This document shows positions 49,548 through 57,381 of a DNA stretch of 64,000 bases, piece after piece (position 1 is the stretch's first letter; every line of letters starts with the position of its first letter). The notes below the pieces were generated by a model that saw only the letters and a program-made list of their open reading frames with translations, made no database searches and was not told the origin of the DNA. The stretch covers positions 119,000 to 182,999 of the forward strand of contig JALXAM010000009.1 of the NCBI GenBank assembly GCA_026992075.1, in the 5' to 3' direction. The translations under genes were made by a program, and so were the position numbers. This stretch comes from Sedimenticola sp. (GTDB lineage: Bacteria; Pseudomonadota; Gammaproteobacteria; Chromatiales; Chromatiaceae).

Positions 49548-49876
49548 GAATCTTCTTGTCGTAGGTCGGGCTTCAGCCCGAAGGTTTTCCCAATCCGCCT
49601 GCAAGCCGACGGCCCGGTTCTTGTGGCGGGACCTCCGAGGCAGGGATGCCGAGGCGGAGCCTACAGGGGTCAGGCGGAAGCCTTCACCCACCGGGTGAAG
49701 GAAGTCCGCCGAACGCCCCGCCACGGATGGCGGGGCTGGGCTTTTGCGCAAAGCAGGAAGCGTAGCGCAAAAGTATTCACGCCGTTCCCGCCCCAAAAAC
49801 CGGGGCGGCGGCGCCCCGAAATCGTTGCGGTCGTCGGGCCGAAGCCCGACCTAGCGGGGCCGGAGTGAAATCCACA
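49548..49876. repeat. Repeat array between carA and carB, including compound element C
   Basis: This 329-bp gap has no gene. REP-like copies at 49565-49582 and 49833-49850 bracket about 250 bp. The interior carries an inverted copy of the conserved centre of elements A and B (CAGGGATGCCGAGGCGGAGC then CTACAGGG) plus several smaller inverted repeats, so it looks like a degenerate or nested element. Transcription from carA to carB would have to pass through it. Confidence 0.75.
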
Positions 49877-51031
49877 CTAGGAATCGCCCTGCCTCCGTTC
49901 CTGCATCAACTCGATGAAATGGTCGAACACCGGCGCCACGTCGTGGGGGCCAGGACTGGCCTCGGGGTGACCCTGGAAACCGAAGGCGGGCCGGTCAGTG
50001 CGATGGATACCCTGCAGCGAGCCGTCGAAGAGCGACTTGTGGGTCGCCTTCAGGTTCGCCGGCAGGCTCTCCTCGTCCACCGCGAAACCGTGGTTCTGGC
50101 TGGAGATCATCACGTGGCCCGTCTCCAGGTCCTGCACCGGATGGTTGGCGCCGTGGTGACCGAACTTCATCTTCACCGTGCGCGCCCCGCTGGCCAGTCC
50201 CAGCAGCTGGTGCCCCAGGCAGATGCCGAATGTGGGGATCCCCTGCTCCACCACCTCGCGGATCGCTTCGATGGCATAGTCACAGGGCTCGGGGTCGCCA
50301 GGCCCGTTGGAGAGAAAGACCCCGTCGGGCGCCATGGCCAGCACCTCGGAAGCTGGCGTGAGCGCCGGCACCACGGTTATGCGGCAGCCGCGATCACGCA
50401 GCATACGCAGGATATTGGTCTTGATACCATAGTCGTAGGCCACCACGTGAAAATCGTCGTCAGCGTCCGTGCGGACGACATAACCCTGCTCCCGGCTCCA
50501 GGTGCCTTCTTCCCAGGTATAGGGATGTTCGGTGGTCACCTCCCGGGCCAGGTCCATCCCCTTGAGGCCGGGAAAGGTCTCGGCCGCCGCCAGGGCGACC
50601 TGTTCGTCCAGGTGTTCCCCCGCCTGGATGCAGCCGGCCTGGGCTCCCTTTTCCCGCAGGATCCGGGTGAGCCGGCGGGTATCGATGTCGCTGATGGCAA
50701 TCACTCCGTGCAGTTTCAGGTAGTCTTGCAGCGACTGGCTGCTGCGCCAGTTGCTGGCCATCAACGGCAGATCGCGGATCACCAGGCCGGCGGCATGCAC
50801 GCGATGCCTGGGTCCCGATTCATAATCCTCTTCGTTGGTACCGGTATTGCCGATGTGGGGATAGGTGAGGGTCACGATCTGGCGACGGTAGGAGGGATCG
50901 GTGAGGATCTCCTGATAACCGGTCATGGCGGTGTTGAACACCACCTCCCCCACGGCCTGCCCCTCCGCACCGATTGTCCGTCCCCGGAACAGGGTGCCAT
51001 CCTCGAGAACCAGAATCGCTTTCTTACTCAT
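49877..51031 (-). CDS. carA: Carbamoyl-phosphate synthase small subunit (glutaminase)
   Basis: The 384-residue subunit hydrolyses glutamine to feed ammonia to CarB. The N-terminal domain ([44 protein letters not shown]) is followed by a class I glutaminase with the nucleophile motif [16 protein letters not shown] and the later His/Glu pair ([14 protein letters not shown]). The ATG at 51031 (MSKKAILVL) is chosen; the GTG four codons upstream is also possible. A strong sigma-70-like promoter lies about 95 bp upstream. Confidence 0.97.
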   Translation of the reverse strand: MSKKAILVLEDGTLFRGRTIGAEGQAVGEVVFNTAMTGYQEILTDPSYRRQIVTLTYPHIGNTGTNEEDYESGPRHRVHAAGLVIRDLPLMASNWRSSQSLQDYLKLHGVIAISDIDTRRLTRILREKGAQAGCIQAGEHLDEQVALAAAETFPGLKGMDLAREVTTEHPYTWEEGTWSREQGYVVRTDADDDFHVVAYDYGIKTNILRMLRDRGCRITVVPALTPASEVLAMAPDGVFLSNGPGDPEPCDYAIEAIREVVEQGIPTFGICLGHQLLGLASGARTVKMKFGHHGANHPVQDLETGHVMISSQNHGFAVDEESLPANLKATHKSLFDGSLQGIHRTDRPAFGFQGHPEASPGPHDVAPVFDHFIELMQERRQGDS

Positions 51032-51125
51032 CTGCGCGCACACAAAAGGGGCTGACCCGCCGACAGGTCACCCGCAAATTGGAACAGGTCGAATGGAAAT
51101 AGGGCCAAACCCCGTTGAAGAGGAA

Positions 51126-51154
51126 ATTCTACGGGAGGCTTGAAAAGGTGTCCA
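51126..51154 (-). promoter_or_regulatory. Probable sigma-70 promoter of carA
   Basis: On the minus strand TGGACA (51154-51149) and TAGAAT (51131-51126) are separated by exactly 17 bp, each matching five of six consensus bases. A start near 51119 would leave a leader of about 88 nt before carA. No clear ArgR or PurR site is visible by eye. Confidence 0.7.
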
Positions 51155-51234
51155 CGAAAATCACACAGGCGGGCAGTTTTCCTGCGAAGGCATCGGCTCA
51201 GGGAGCCGCCCTAGCGCTTCAGCGCTGCCGGGAG

Positions 51235-51269
51235 TCTCGAAAAACCGCCATCCGGGCGGCTTTTCGAGA
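51235..51269 (-). terminator. Terminator downstream of trxC
   Basis: TCTCGAAAAACCGCC and GGGCGGCTTTTCGAGA form a long near-perfect inverted repeat. Its A/T arms make it usable in both directions. It starts about 5 bp after the trxC stop and isolates trxC from the carA promoter region. Confidence 0.85.
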
Positions 51270-51274
51270 TATCT

Positions 51275-51712
51275 TCACGACAAATGACGCTGGGTCCAGG
51301 AGACGATGCCGTTGGTGTCCAGCGCCCCCGACATCCGGTCCACCTCCCGGCCGTTGCGGAAAAGGATCATGGTGGGGATGCTCCGTATTCCGAGCTGCCC
51401 CGCCAGCATCTGATGTTGCTCGGTGTTGAGCTTGAGCAGGCGGACATGAGGTTCCAGCCGCGAAGCGGCCTGTTGGAAAGCGGGAGCCATCATGCGGCAG
51501 GGGCCACACCATGGCGCCCAGAAGTCCACCAGCACGGGAATGTCGCTGCGCTGGATCTGCTTCTGCAACATGGCATCGTCCACCTCGGCCGGATGACCGT
51601 CGAACAGCGGCTGCTTGCATTTCCCGCACTTGGGATGCTGGCCCAGGCGGTCGCGGGGAATCCGGTTCACACCACCACAGTGGGTACAGACCACGTGCAA
51701 ACTGTCGGACAT
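51275..51712 (-). CDS. trxC: Thioredoxin 2
   Basis: The 145-residue protein has an N-terminal zinc domain with two CxxC pairs (VCTHCGG and CGKCKQPLF), then a thioredoxin fold with active site APWCGPCRMMAP. This is the TrxC layout (E. coli 139 residues), a cytosolic disulfide reductase often induced by oxidative stress. It is divergent from cnoX with a 138-bp shared upstream region. Confidence 0.96.
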   Translation of the reverse strand: MSDSLHVVCTHCGGVNRIPRDRLGQHPKCGKCKQPLFDGHPAEVDDAMLQKQIQRSDIPVLVDFWAPWCGPCRMMAPAFQQAASRLEPHVRLLKLNTEQHQMLAGQLGIRSIPTMILFRNGREVDRMSGALDTNGIVSWTQRHLS

Positions 51713-51850
51713 GGTTCGTTGTTCTCCTTGGGAATCCTGGTGATCGAATCCTAGGTGGGGGCGCCCCTTCCCCTTTCAAGGCCGGCTTGCAATTTGAGTA
51801 TGCGTTCCCATGATATGCGGCAGAACCGATCCGCCTACTAGAGAATCGAT

Positions 51851-52711
51851 ATGAGCAACTCTCCCTATATCATTGAAATAACGGAAGATAACTATCAAAC
51901 GGATGTGGTGGAGCAGTCCCATCGTGTACCAGTGCTGGTGGATTTCTGGGCCAGCTGGTGCCAGCCCTGCCAGATGCTGATGCCGGTGCTGGCCAAGCTG
52001 GCCGAGGAATACGGGGGCAAGTTCATCCTGGCCAAGGTGAACACCGAGGAGCAGCAGGGACTGGCCGCCCAGTTCGGCATCCGCTCCATTCCCACCGTCA
52101 AGCTGTTCAAGGATGGCCAGCCGGTGGACGAATTCGCCGGAGCCCTGCCCGAATCGGAGATCCGGCGTTTTCTCGACCGCCACATTCCTCGCGAATCGGA
52201 CGCCCTGGTGGAAAAGGCGCGCCAGCTCCTGTTGGCCGGCGATGCCGACCAGGCGTTGAAGATCCTGGAGGCCACCAAGGCCACCGACCCTGCCAATGTG
52301 AACGTGGACATCGCCCTGGCCCAGGCCCATGCGGCCAGTGGCCAGCCCGATCGGGCGCTGGAAATCCTCCAGGGGCTGCCCCTGGAAGCCCGGGAAAAAC
52401 CCGAAGTTCAGCGTCTGGAAGGACTGCTCCACTTTGAGGCGCTGGCAACGGACGCCCCCGACGAGAGCACCCTGTCACGACGACTGGAACAGAACCCGGA
52501 CGACCACGAGGCCCGACGTCTGCTGGCAGCACGCAAAGTACTGCAGGAGGATTATGCCGGGGCGCTGGACCTGCTGCTGGAGCTGATGCGCAAGGACCGC
52601 GGCTACGGCGACGACGCCGCGCGCAAGGACATGGTACGGATCTTCGACCTGCTGGGGGACGATCCTTTGGTACCGCGCTACCGCAGCCGCATGATGAACC
52701 TGCTCTATTGA
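51851..52711 (+). CDS. cnoX: Thioredoxin-TPR chaperone CnoX (YbbN)
   Basis: Residues 1-110 form a thioredoxin domain with active site WASWCQPCQ; residues about 115-286 are TPR-like helices (LLAGDADQALKILEATKATDPANVNVDIALAQAH). CnoX protects proteins from overoxidation and hands them to GroEL. E. coli CnoX has lost the catalytic pair (SQHC), whereas this one keeps CxxC and so may retain redox activity. Confidence 0.93.
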   Translation: MSNSPYIIEITEDNYQTDVVEQSHRVPVLVDFWASWCQPCQMLMPVLAKLAEEYGGKFILAKVNTEEQQGLAAQFGIRSIPTVKLFKDGQPVDEFAGALPESEIRRFLDRHIPRESDALVEKARQLLLAGDADQALKILEATKATDPANVNVDIALAQAHAASGQPDRALEILQGLPLEAREKPEVQRLEGLLHFEALATDAPDESTLSRRLEQNPDDHEARRLLAARKVLQEDYAGALDLLLELMRKDRGYGDDAARKDMVRIFDLLGDDPLVPRYRSRMMNLLY

Positions 52712-52727
52712 GGGACGTTCGGCACTC

Positions 52728-52822
52728 CTCCACCAGGTAGGAGGCGCGTCCCCGCGCCGAACCGGGAAGATGCCGCCAAAATTCCAATCTGGTTCACGGC
52801 CGGGAGGCCGCTCCTACGGGAG
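52728..52822. repeat. Second dispersed repeat family (GGCGCGTCC...GGCCGCTCC type)
   Basis: GTAGGAGGCGCGTCCCCGCG opens the segment and GGAGGCCGCTCCTACGGGAG closes it, making imperfect inverted ends. It resembles 3092-3175 and lies in the convergent cnoX-trmO gap. Confidence 0.65.
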
Positions 52823-53548
52823 GTTGCCTTCTGAGACGGTCGGTGTCACAGCGGTCACCAGTGCCAGCCGCCGCCCGTCATACACCTGCCAGCGCACATT
52901 CCAGTCATAGAGGGAAAGGCCATACTCCCTTCCCTCGTCATTCCCCGCTGTATAGGCGGGCCGGGGGTCCAGAGCGATGAGCCGGGCGAGGGCCTCCACG
53001 ATCTCATCGGCCAGGCCGAGCTGGGCACGCTGGTGCTCCGCCTGCGGGGTGAAAACCACCTGCAATCGCTGCGCAGGCGCCTCACTGGCAAACCCGCCGC
53101 TTGCCTCCGGAATGGCATCGGCATAAGGGATGTACGGCTTGATGTCCACCACCGGGGTGCCATCCAGCATGTCCACCCCGGAGACATTCAGGCTCGCGCC
53201 CCCTCCTCCCTTTGCCTCGATGGATTTCAGGCGCAGCACCGAAAGGCCCAGGTGATTGGGCCGGAATGGAGAACGGGTAGCAAAGACTCCCAGACGGCGA
53301 TTGCCCCCCAGCCTGGGCGGGCGTACCCGCCCCTTCCAGCCCTTGGCCTGCACCGCGTGGAAGAGAAAGGTCACCCAGAGATGGGATACCTCTTCCAGCC
53401 CCTCGAAAAAGGCCCGCTGATCATAGGGTGGAGCCATCTCGATTCTGCCGGGCAGATCCACCAGACCAGCCTGACGGGGAATGCCGAAACGGTCGCGAAA
53501 GGGAGTACGCAGGCGGCCGATGACCGCCAGCGATGGACCCGATTGCAT
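52814..53548 (-). CDS. trmO: tRNA (N6-threonylcarbamoyladenosine-37-N6)-methyltransferase TrmO
   Basis: The 244-residue protein has the TsaA/UPF0066 beta-barrel: AVIGRLRTPFRDRFGIPRQAGLVDLPGRIEM, YDQRAFFEGLEEVSHLWVTFLFH, GNRRLGVFATRSPFRPNHLGLSVLRL and GVDMLDGTPVVDIKPYIPYAD. TrmO makes m6t6A at tRNA position 37 in ACY-decoding tRNAs. The ATG at 53548 is the family start; the longer ORF-track version adds 57 unconserved codons. Confidence 0.94.
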   Translation of the reverse strand: MQSGPSLAVIGRLRTPFRDRFGIPRQAGLVDLPGRIEMAPPYDQRAFFEGLEEVSHLWVTFLFHAVQAKGWKGRVRPPRLGGNRRLGVFATRSPFRPNHLGLSVLRLKSIEAKGGGGASLNVSGVDMLDGTPVVDIKPYIPYADAIPEASGGFASEAPAQRLQVVFTPQAEHQRAQLGLADEIVEALARLIALDPRPAYTAGNDEGREYGLSLYDWNVRWQVYDGRRLALVTAVTPTVSEGNLP

Positions 53549-53606
53549 GGTGCCGTCCTGCTTACTGGAGAAGGCGGCATTGTAACAGCCAGGATCCGGC
53601 ATGTTG

Positions 53607-53638
53607 CACTGGGGCCGCGTCTGCCCGCGGCCCCAGTG
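53607..53638. repeat. 32-bp perfect inverted repeat
   Basis: CACTGGGGCCGCG and CGCGGCCCCAGTG (13-bp arms, 6-nt loop) lie just past the stop of the small secreted-protein gene and upstream of trmO. There is no T-run, so it may be a processing or terminator-like structure. Confidence 0.7.
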
Positions 53639-53646
53639 GCAGACAC

Positions 53647-53904
53647 TCAGCCCCGCTTGTCCATCGGGGCAGGGTTTTCCTTTACCAGTCTCTTGCTGCT
53701 GCCGGGAAGCTTGCGGCAATAGGCCGAAACCTTACGCCCATCCGAGCGCTTGTACCCCTTGATCCAGCGGCATTCACTGGAAGCCACACAGGATTCCTGG
53801 TCCAGCGCGCGGCAACTTCCCGTGGCCACGGCATTGCCGGAGGTGAGCGCCAGAACCAGAGTGGCGGCGGAGATCAGCGAGAGACTCATGGTACGTTCCT
53901 TCAT
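53647..53904 (-). CDS. Small secreted protein with four cysteines, unknown
   Basis: The 85-residue precursor has a signal peptide (SLSLISAATLVLALTSGNAVA, then TGSCRAL). The mature part has four Cys in the pattern SC...SC...EC...YC (GSCRALDQESCVASSECRWIKGYKRSDGRKVSAYC) and a basic tail. Even Cys number and export suggest two disulfides. I do not recognise a family. It is monocistronic by position. Confidence 0.72.
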   Translation of the reverse strand: MKERTMSLSLISAATLVLALTSGNAVATGSCRALDQESCVASSECRWIKGYKRSDGRKVSAYCRKLPGSSKRLVKENPAPMDKRG

Positions 53905-54005
53905 CTTGTTTCACTCCCTTGTTTGCGATTTCCATGTTGGCCGGGCCTCCTGCCCGACAGCCGCACTATAAGTGCCCCGGCCGCTCCCTGTCTGTAGGCC
54001 GATTC

Positions 54006-55085
54006 CTACATCGCTATCGGAAGACGTCTCGCTCCCCAGTCTCCCGGCCTGGCTTCGAAGACCCCCGGGATGGGAGTACCACAGCTGGCACATCGTCCCC
54101 GGTCGTCCAACCCCCACTTGCCCAACACGTACCAATCGCGCTCGATGAGCAGCTCGCCACAGTTGGGACACCAGGTGCTGCCCCCTTCGCTGTCGTGCAC
54201 GTTGCCCGTGTAGACATAGTGCAACCCCTGCTCCATGGCCAGCTTCCGCGCCCGGGTGAGGGTCTCGGGAGGCGTGGGCGGCACGTCGCGCATCTTGTAA
54301 TCGGGATGAAACGCGGTGAAGTGGAGCGGTACGTCGGGCCCCAGGGTTTCCACGATCCACTCGGTCATGCGCTTGAGTTCCTCATCGGAATCGTTGTAAC
54401 CGGGGATCAGCAGGGTGGTGATCTCCAGCCAGACGTCGGTTTCCTTTTTTACGTACTCCAGGGTCTCCAGCACCGGCTGCAGGTGACCTCCGGTGAGCTT
54501 GTGATAGAACTCCTCGGTGAAGCCCTTGAGATCGATGTTGGCCGCGTCCATGTGGGCGAAGAACTCCTTGCGGGCCTCCGGGGAGATGTAGCCGGCGGTG
54601 ACCGCCACGCTCTTGATGTCCCGCTCGTGACACGCCTTGGCGGTGTCCACCGCGTATTCGAGGAAGATCACCGGATCGTTGTAGGTGTAGGCCACGCTGC
54701 GGCTTCCCAGCTCCTGGGCCACTTGCGCGATCCGTTCCGGGCTCGCCTGGGCGGCCAGCTTGTCCATCTCCCGGGATTTGCTCATGTCCCAGTTCTGGCA
54801 GTACTTGCAGGCGAGATTGCAGCCGGCGGTGCCGAAGGAGAGCACCGGAGTGCCCGGCAGGAAATGGTTCAGTGGCTTCTTCTCGATGGGATCGACACAG
54901 AACCCGCTGGAGCGGCCGTAGGTGGTGAGCACGATCTGATCGTCCTGCCGGGCGCGCACGAAGCAGAGCGCCTGCTGACCCTCTTTCAGCTTGCAATGTC
55001 TGGGACAGAGGTCGCACTGAATGCGGCCATCATCGAGTTTGTGCCAGTAGCGCCCCGGGAAGGGCTGGATATCGGCGGCATTCAT
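54006..55085 (-). CDS. amrS: AmmeMemoRadiSam system radical SAM enzyme (AmrS)
   Basis: The 359-residue protein opens with a Cys-rich segment (QCDLCPRHCKLKEGQQALCFVR) and has the radical SAM motif GTAGCNLACKYCQNWDMSKSREMD, followed by AYTYNDPVIFLEY and FHPDYKMRDVPPTPPETLTRAR. It is the radical SAM member of the AmmeMemoRadiSam trio; the substrate is unknown. A late zinc-ribbon-like region (WCPNCGELL, CASCGTPI) is present. The ATG at 55085 has GGAG upstream. It is divergent from amrB by 68 bp. Confidence 0.92.
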   Translation of the reverse strand: MNAADIQPFPGRYWHKLDDGRIQCDLCPRHCKLKEGQQALCFVRARQDDQIVLTTYGRSSGFCVDPIEKKPLNHFLPGTPVLSFGTAGCNLACKYCQNWDMSKSREMDKLAAQASPERIAQVAQELGSRSVAYTYNDPVIFLEYAVDTAKACHERDIKSVAVTAGYISPEARKEFFAHMDAANIDLKGFTEEFYHKLTGGHLQPVLETLEYVKKETDVWLEITTLLIPGYNDSDEELKRMTEWIVETLGPDVPLHFTAFHPDYKMRDVPPTPPETLTRARKLAMEQGLHYVYTGNVHDSEGGSTWCPNCGELLIERDWYVLGKWGLDDRGRCASCGTPIPGVFEARPGDWGARRLPIAM

Positions 55086-55153
55086 CTTGCAATTTCTCCA
55101 TGGAAACCCAATCTGTTGTTTCAATAGATCAGGTTGGAATGCAGGAATTCAAG

Positions 55154-55942
55154 ATGAGTACAGTGAAGCTGCCCGCAGTGGCGGGCATGTTCTACCCGGC
55201 CGATCCCGCCACCCTGGCGGGGGAGATCGACGCCTTCCTGGCCCAGGCGCAACCGGCCGACGGTCCGGTACCCAAGGCGCTCATCGCGCCTCATGCCGGC
55301 TATATCTATTCCGGGCCGGTGGCGGCCAGCGCCTATGCCCGGTTGTTGCCCGCGGCCGACCGCATCCGCCGGGTGGTGATCCTGGCCCCCTCCCACCGGG
55401 TGCCCTTCCGCGGCATCGCCACCTCCAGCGCAGACTGGTTCCGCACCCCCCTGGGGGACGTGCCGGTGGACCGCCAGGCGGTGGAAGCCGCGTTGCAGCT
55501 GCCCCAGGTATCGGAATTCGACGCTGCCTTCGAGGAGGAGCACGCGCTGGAGGTGCACCTGCCCTTCCTGCAACGTGTGCTGAAGGATTTCCAGATCGTT
55601 CCCTTCGTGGTGGGTGACGCCGATCCCGCCGATGTGGCGCAGCTGCTGGACCTGCTGTGGGGTGGTGACGAGACGCTCATCGTGGTGAGCTCCGACCTCA
55701 GCCACTATCTGGACTACTACACCGCGCGCGAGCGGGACAGCCGTACCACCCAGGCCATCGAAGCTTTGCGACCGGACCTGATTGGTTTCCACGACGCCTG
55801 CGGCCGCATCCCGGTGAATGGTCTGCTGATGGCCGCGCGGGAACATGGTCTGCAGGCAAGGACGGTGGACCTGAGGAATTCCGGCGACACCGCCGGCGAC
55901 AAGAGCAGAGTAGTGGGGTATGGCGCCTATGTCTTCGGATGA
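55154..55942 (+). CDS. amrB: AmmeMemoRadiSam system protein B (MEMO1 homologue)
   Basis: The 262-residue protein is a MEMO/extradiol-dioxygenase-like fold: VAGMFYPADPATL, LIAPHAGYIYSGPVAASAYARL, LAPSHRVPFRGIA, EEEHALEVHLPFLQ and SSDLSHYLDYYTARERD. Histidines in HAGYIYSG, EHALEVH and SDLSHY match the putative metal site. The ATG at 55154 has AGGA upstream. Its last 23 nt overlap amrA. Confidence 0.94.
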   Translation: MSTVKLPAVAGMFYPADPATLAGEIDAFLAQAQPADGPVPKALIAPHAGYIYSGPVAASAYARLLPAADRIRRVVILAPSHRVPFRGIATSSADWFRTPLGDVPVDRQAVEAALQLPQVSEFDAAFEEEHALEVHLPFLQRVLKDFQIVPFVVGDADPADVAQLLDLLWGGDETLIVVSSDLSHYLDYYTARERDSRTTQAIEALRPDLIGFHDACGRIPVNGLLMAAREHGLQARTVDLRNSGDTAGDKSRVVGYGAYVFG

Positions 55943-56516
55943 CCACAGCCTGAATCCGCAGCACCGCCGCATCCTGCTGCGCGTGGCCCGTGAGTCCATC
56001 GCCCATGGCCTGCGCAGTGGCCGACCCCTGCTGGTGGACCCACAGGAATACGATCCCGAGTTGCGCGCCATGCGCGCCACCTTCGTCACCCTCAACGAAC
56101 GGGGCCGGCTGCGCGGCTGTATCGGTCACCTGGAGGCGATCCAGCCGCTGGTGGCCGACGTGGCGGAGAACGCCTTCAACGCCGCCTTCCGGGATCCGCG
56201 CTTTCCGCCGGTGAGCGCCGGCGAGTTCGACGCGCTGGAGATCCACATTTCGGTGCTGAGCCCGCCGGAACCCATGGAGTTCTCCTCCCAGGAAGATCTG
56301 CTGCGACAGATCCGGCCCGGCATCGACGGACTGATTCTGGAAGAGGGGGTCTACCGCGGCACCTTCCTGCCCTCGGTATGGGAGGAGCTTCCCGATCCCC
56401 GGCAGTTCCTGGCCCATCTCAAGCTGAAAGCCGGACTACCCCAGGATTACTGGTCGGATACCTTGAAGGTTTACCGCTACACTACCGAATCCTTCTCGGA
56501 AACGGAGGCCGCCTGA
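55920..56516 (+). CDS. amrA: AmmeMemoRadiSam system protein A (AMMECR1 homologue)
   Basis: The 198-residue AMMECR1-domain protein has PLLVDPQEYDPELRAMRATFVTLNERGRLRGCIGHLEAIQPL with the conserved LRGCIG hexapeptide, then AFRDPRFPPVSAGEFDALEIHISVLSPPEPM and GVYRGTFLPSVWEELP. Biochemical function is unknown in all organisms. It overlaps amrB by 23 nt and is 3 nt before the cytochrome b gene. Confidence 0.94.
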   Translation: MAPMSSDDHSLNPQHRRILLRVARESIAHGLRSGRPLLVDPQEYDPELRAMRATFVTLNERGRLRGCIGHLEAIQPLVADVAENAFNAAFRDPRFPPVSAGEFDALEIHISVLSPPEPMEFSSQEDLLRQIRPGIDGLILEEGVYRGTFLPSVWEELPDPRQFLAHLKLKAGLPQDYWSDTLKVYRYTTESFSETEAA

Positions 56517-56519
56517 GCG

Positions 56520-57203
56520 ATGCAAGCCCCCATCCGCCGTGAAATGGTTTGGAGCAAGGCCTTGCGCCTGTGTCACTGGAGCCTGGCGCTCTCCACCCTG
56601 GTACTGCTCTTCACCGGCTGGCTGGTGACCTGGGCGCCGGAACGCAGTGCCCAGGTGGACGACGTCCACTACGTGGCGGCAGCAGTGTTGCTGGCGGCAT
56701 TGCTGGTTCGCCTCTGGCTCCTCTTCCTGGGCAGCGGCGTGGCCGGTTACCGGGTGCTCCTGCCCAACCGGCACCGCCTGCGCCAAGGGTGGGAGGTGCT
56801 GCGCAGCTACCTCACCCTGGGCAAGCTTCCCCTGCCCCGCTGGTATGCCCACAACCCGCTGTGGGCGCCGCTCTACCTGTTGCTCTTCGCAGTGCTGCTC
56901 CTACAGGTGGTGAGCGGCCTGGCGCTGTTGGAGCAGGTGACCCTGGTTGGCGGAATGAGCCTGCGCAACCTGCATCACTGGGGTTATCTCTTTCTGCTGG
57001 CATTCACCCTGGGCCACCTGGCCGCCGTCTTCTTCCATGACGCCAAAACCACCACCGCCGAGATCTCGGCCATGGTCAACGGCCACCGCTATCTCACCCT
57101 GGAGCCCGTTTCCTTCCGGGAAGGGCCGAACAGCAAGGTGGTGCCGCTGGATGCCCTGGCGCAGCAGTTGAAGGCGAAGGGCAACAGCGACTCTTCCCGA
57201 TAA
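56520..57203 (+). CDS. Cytochrome b561-type di-haem membrane protein
   Basis: The 227-residue protein has four membrane helices. Likely haem-ligand histidines are in RLCHWSLALSTLVLLF (helix 1), VDDVHYVAAAVLL (helix 2), LRNLHHWGYLFLLAFTLGHLAAVFFH (helices 3-4), as in Ni/Fe-hydrogenase-type cytochrome b subunits. It would pass electrons between the quinone pool and a periplasmic or cytosolic partner. Its 3-nt spacing behind amrA, with GGAGG inside amrA, implies co-translation with the AmmeMemoRadiSam genes. Confidence 0.9.
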   Translation: MQAPIRREMVWSKALRLCHWSLALSTLVLLFTGWLVTWAPERSAQVDDVHYVAAAVLLAALLVRLWLLFLGSGVAGYRVLLPNRHRLRQGWEVLRSYLTLGKLPLPRWYAHNPLWAPLYLLLFAVLLLQVVSGLALLEQVTLVGGMSLRNLHHWGYLFLLAFTLGHLAAVFFHDAKTTTAEISAMVNGHRYLTLEPVSFREGPNSKVVPLDALAQQLKAKGNSDSSR

Positions 57204-57218
57204 CTCTCTTACAGCATG

Positions 57219-57380
57219 TAAGTTGGGCAAAGCGAAGCGTGCCCAACAATAAACGGTAGAGGAACAGGGAAACGTTGGGCACGCCGCTGCACGCCTTTGT
57301 CCGACCCACGGCTGAAAAATTCTCCGCTCCCTTTTGGGGGAGAGGGCCAGGGTGAGGGGACAAATCGGGCCGAAGCCCCA
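57219..57380. repeat. Mixed repeat cluster downstream of the cytochrome b gene
   Basis: The gap holds a GTTGGGCAAAGCGAAGCGTG repeat with its inverted partner (about 57219-57302), a GGGGGAGAGGGCCAGGGTG element (about 57326-57360) and a degenerate REP half (GGGCCGAAGCCCC). No gene is visible. Confidence 0.7.
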
Positions 57381-57381
57381 C

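Noticed and set aside
49548-49876. Possible integron attC site or tRNA from strong hairpins
   Set aside because: No integrase, no attC core-site pair and no tRNA cloverleaf could be made out; repeats explain the structure.
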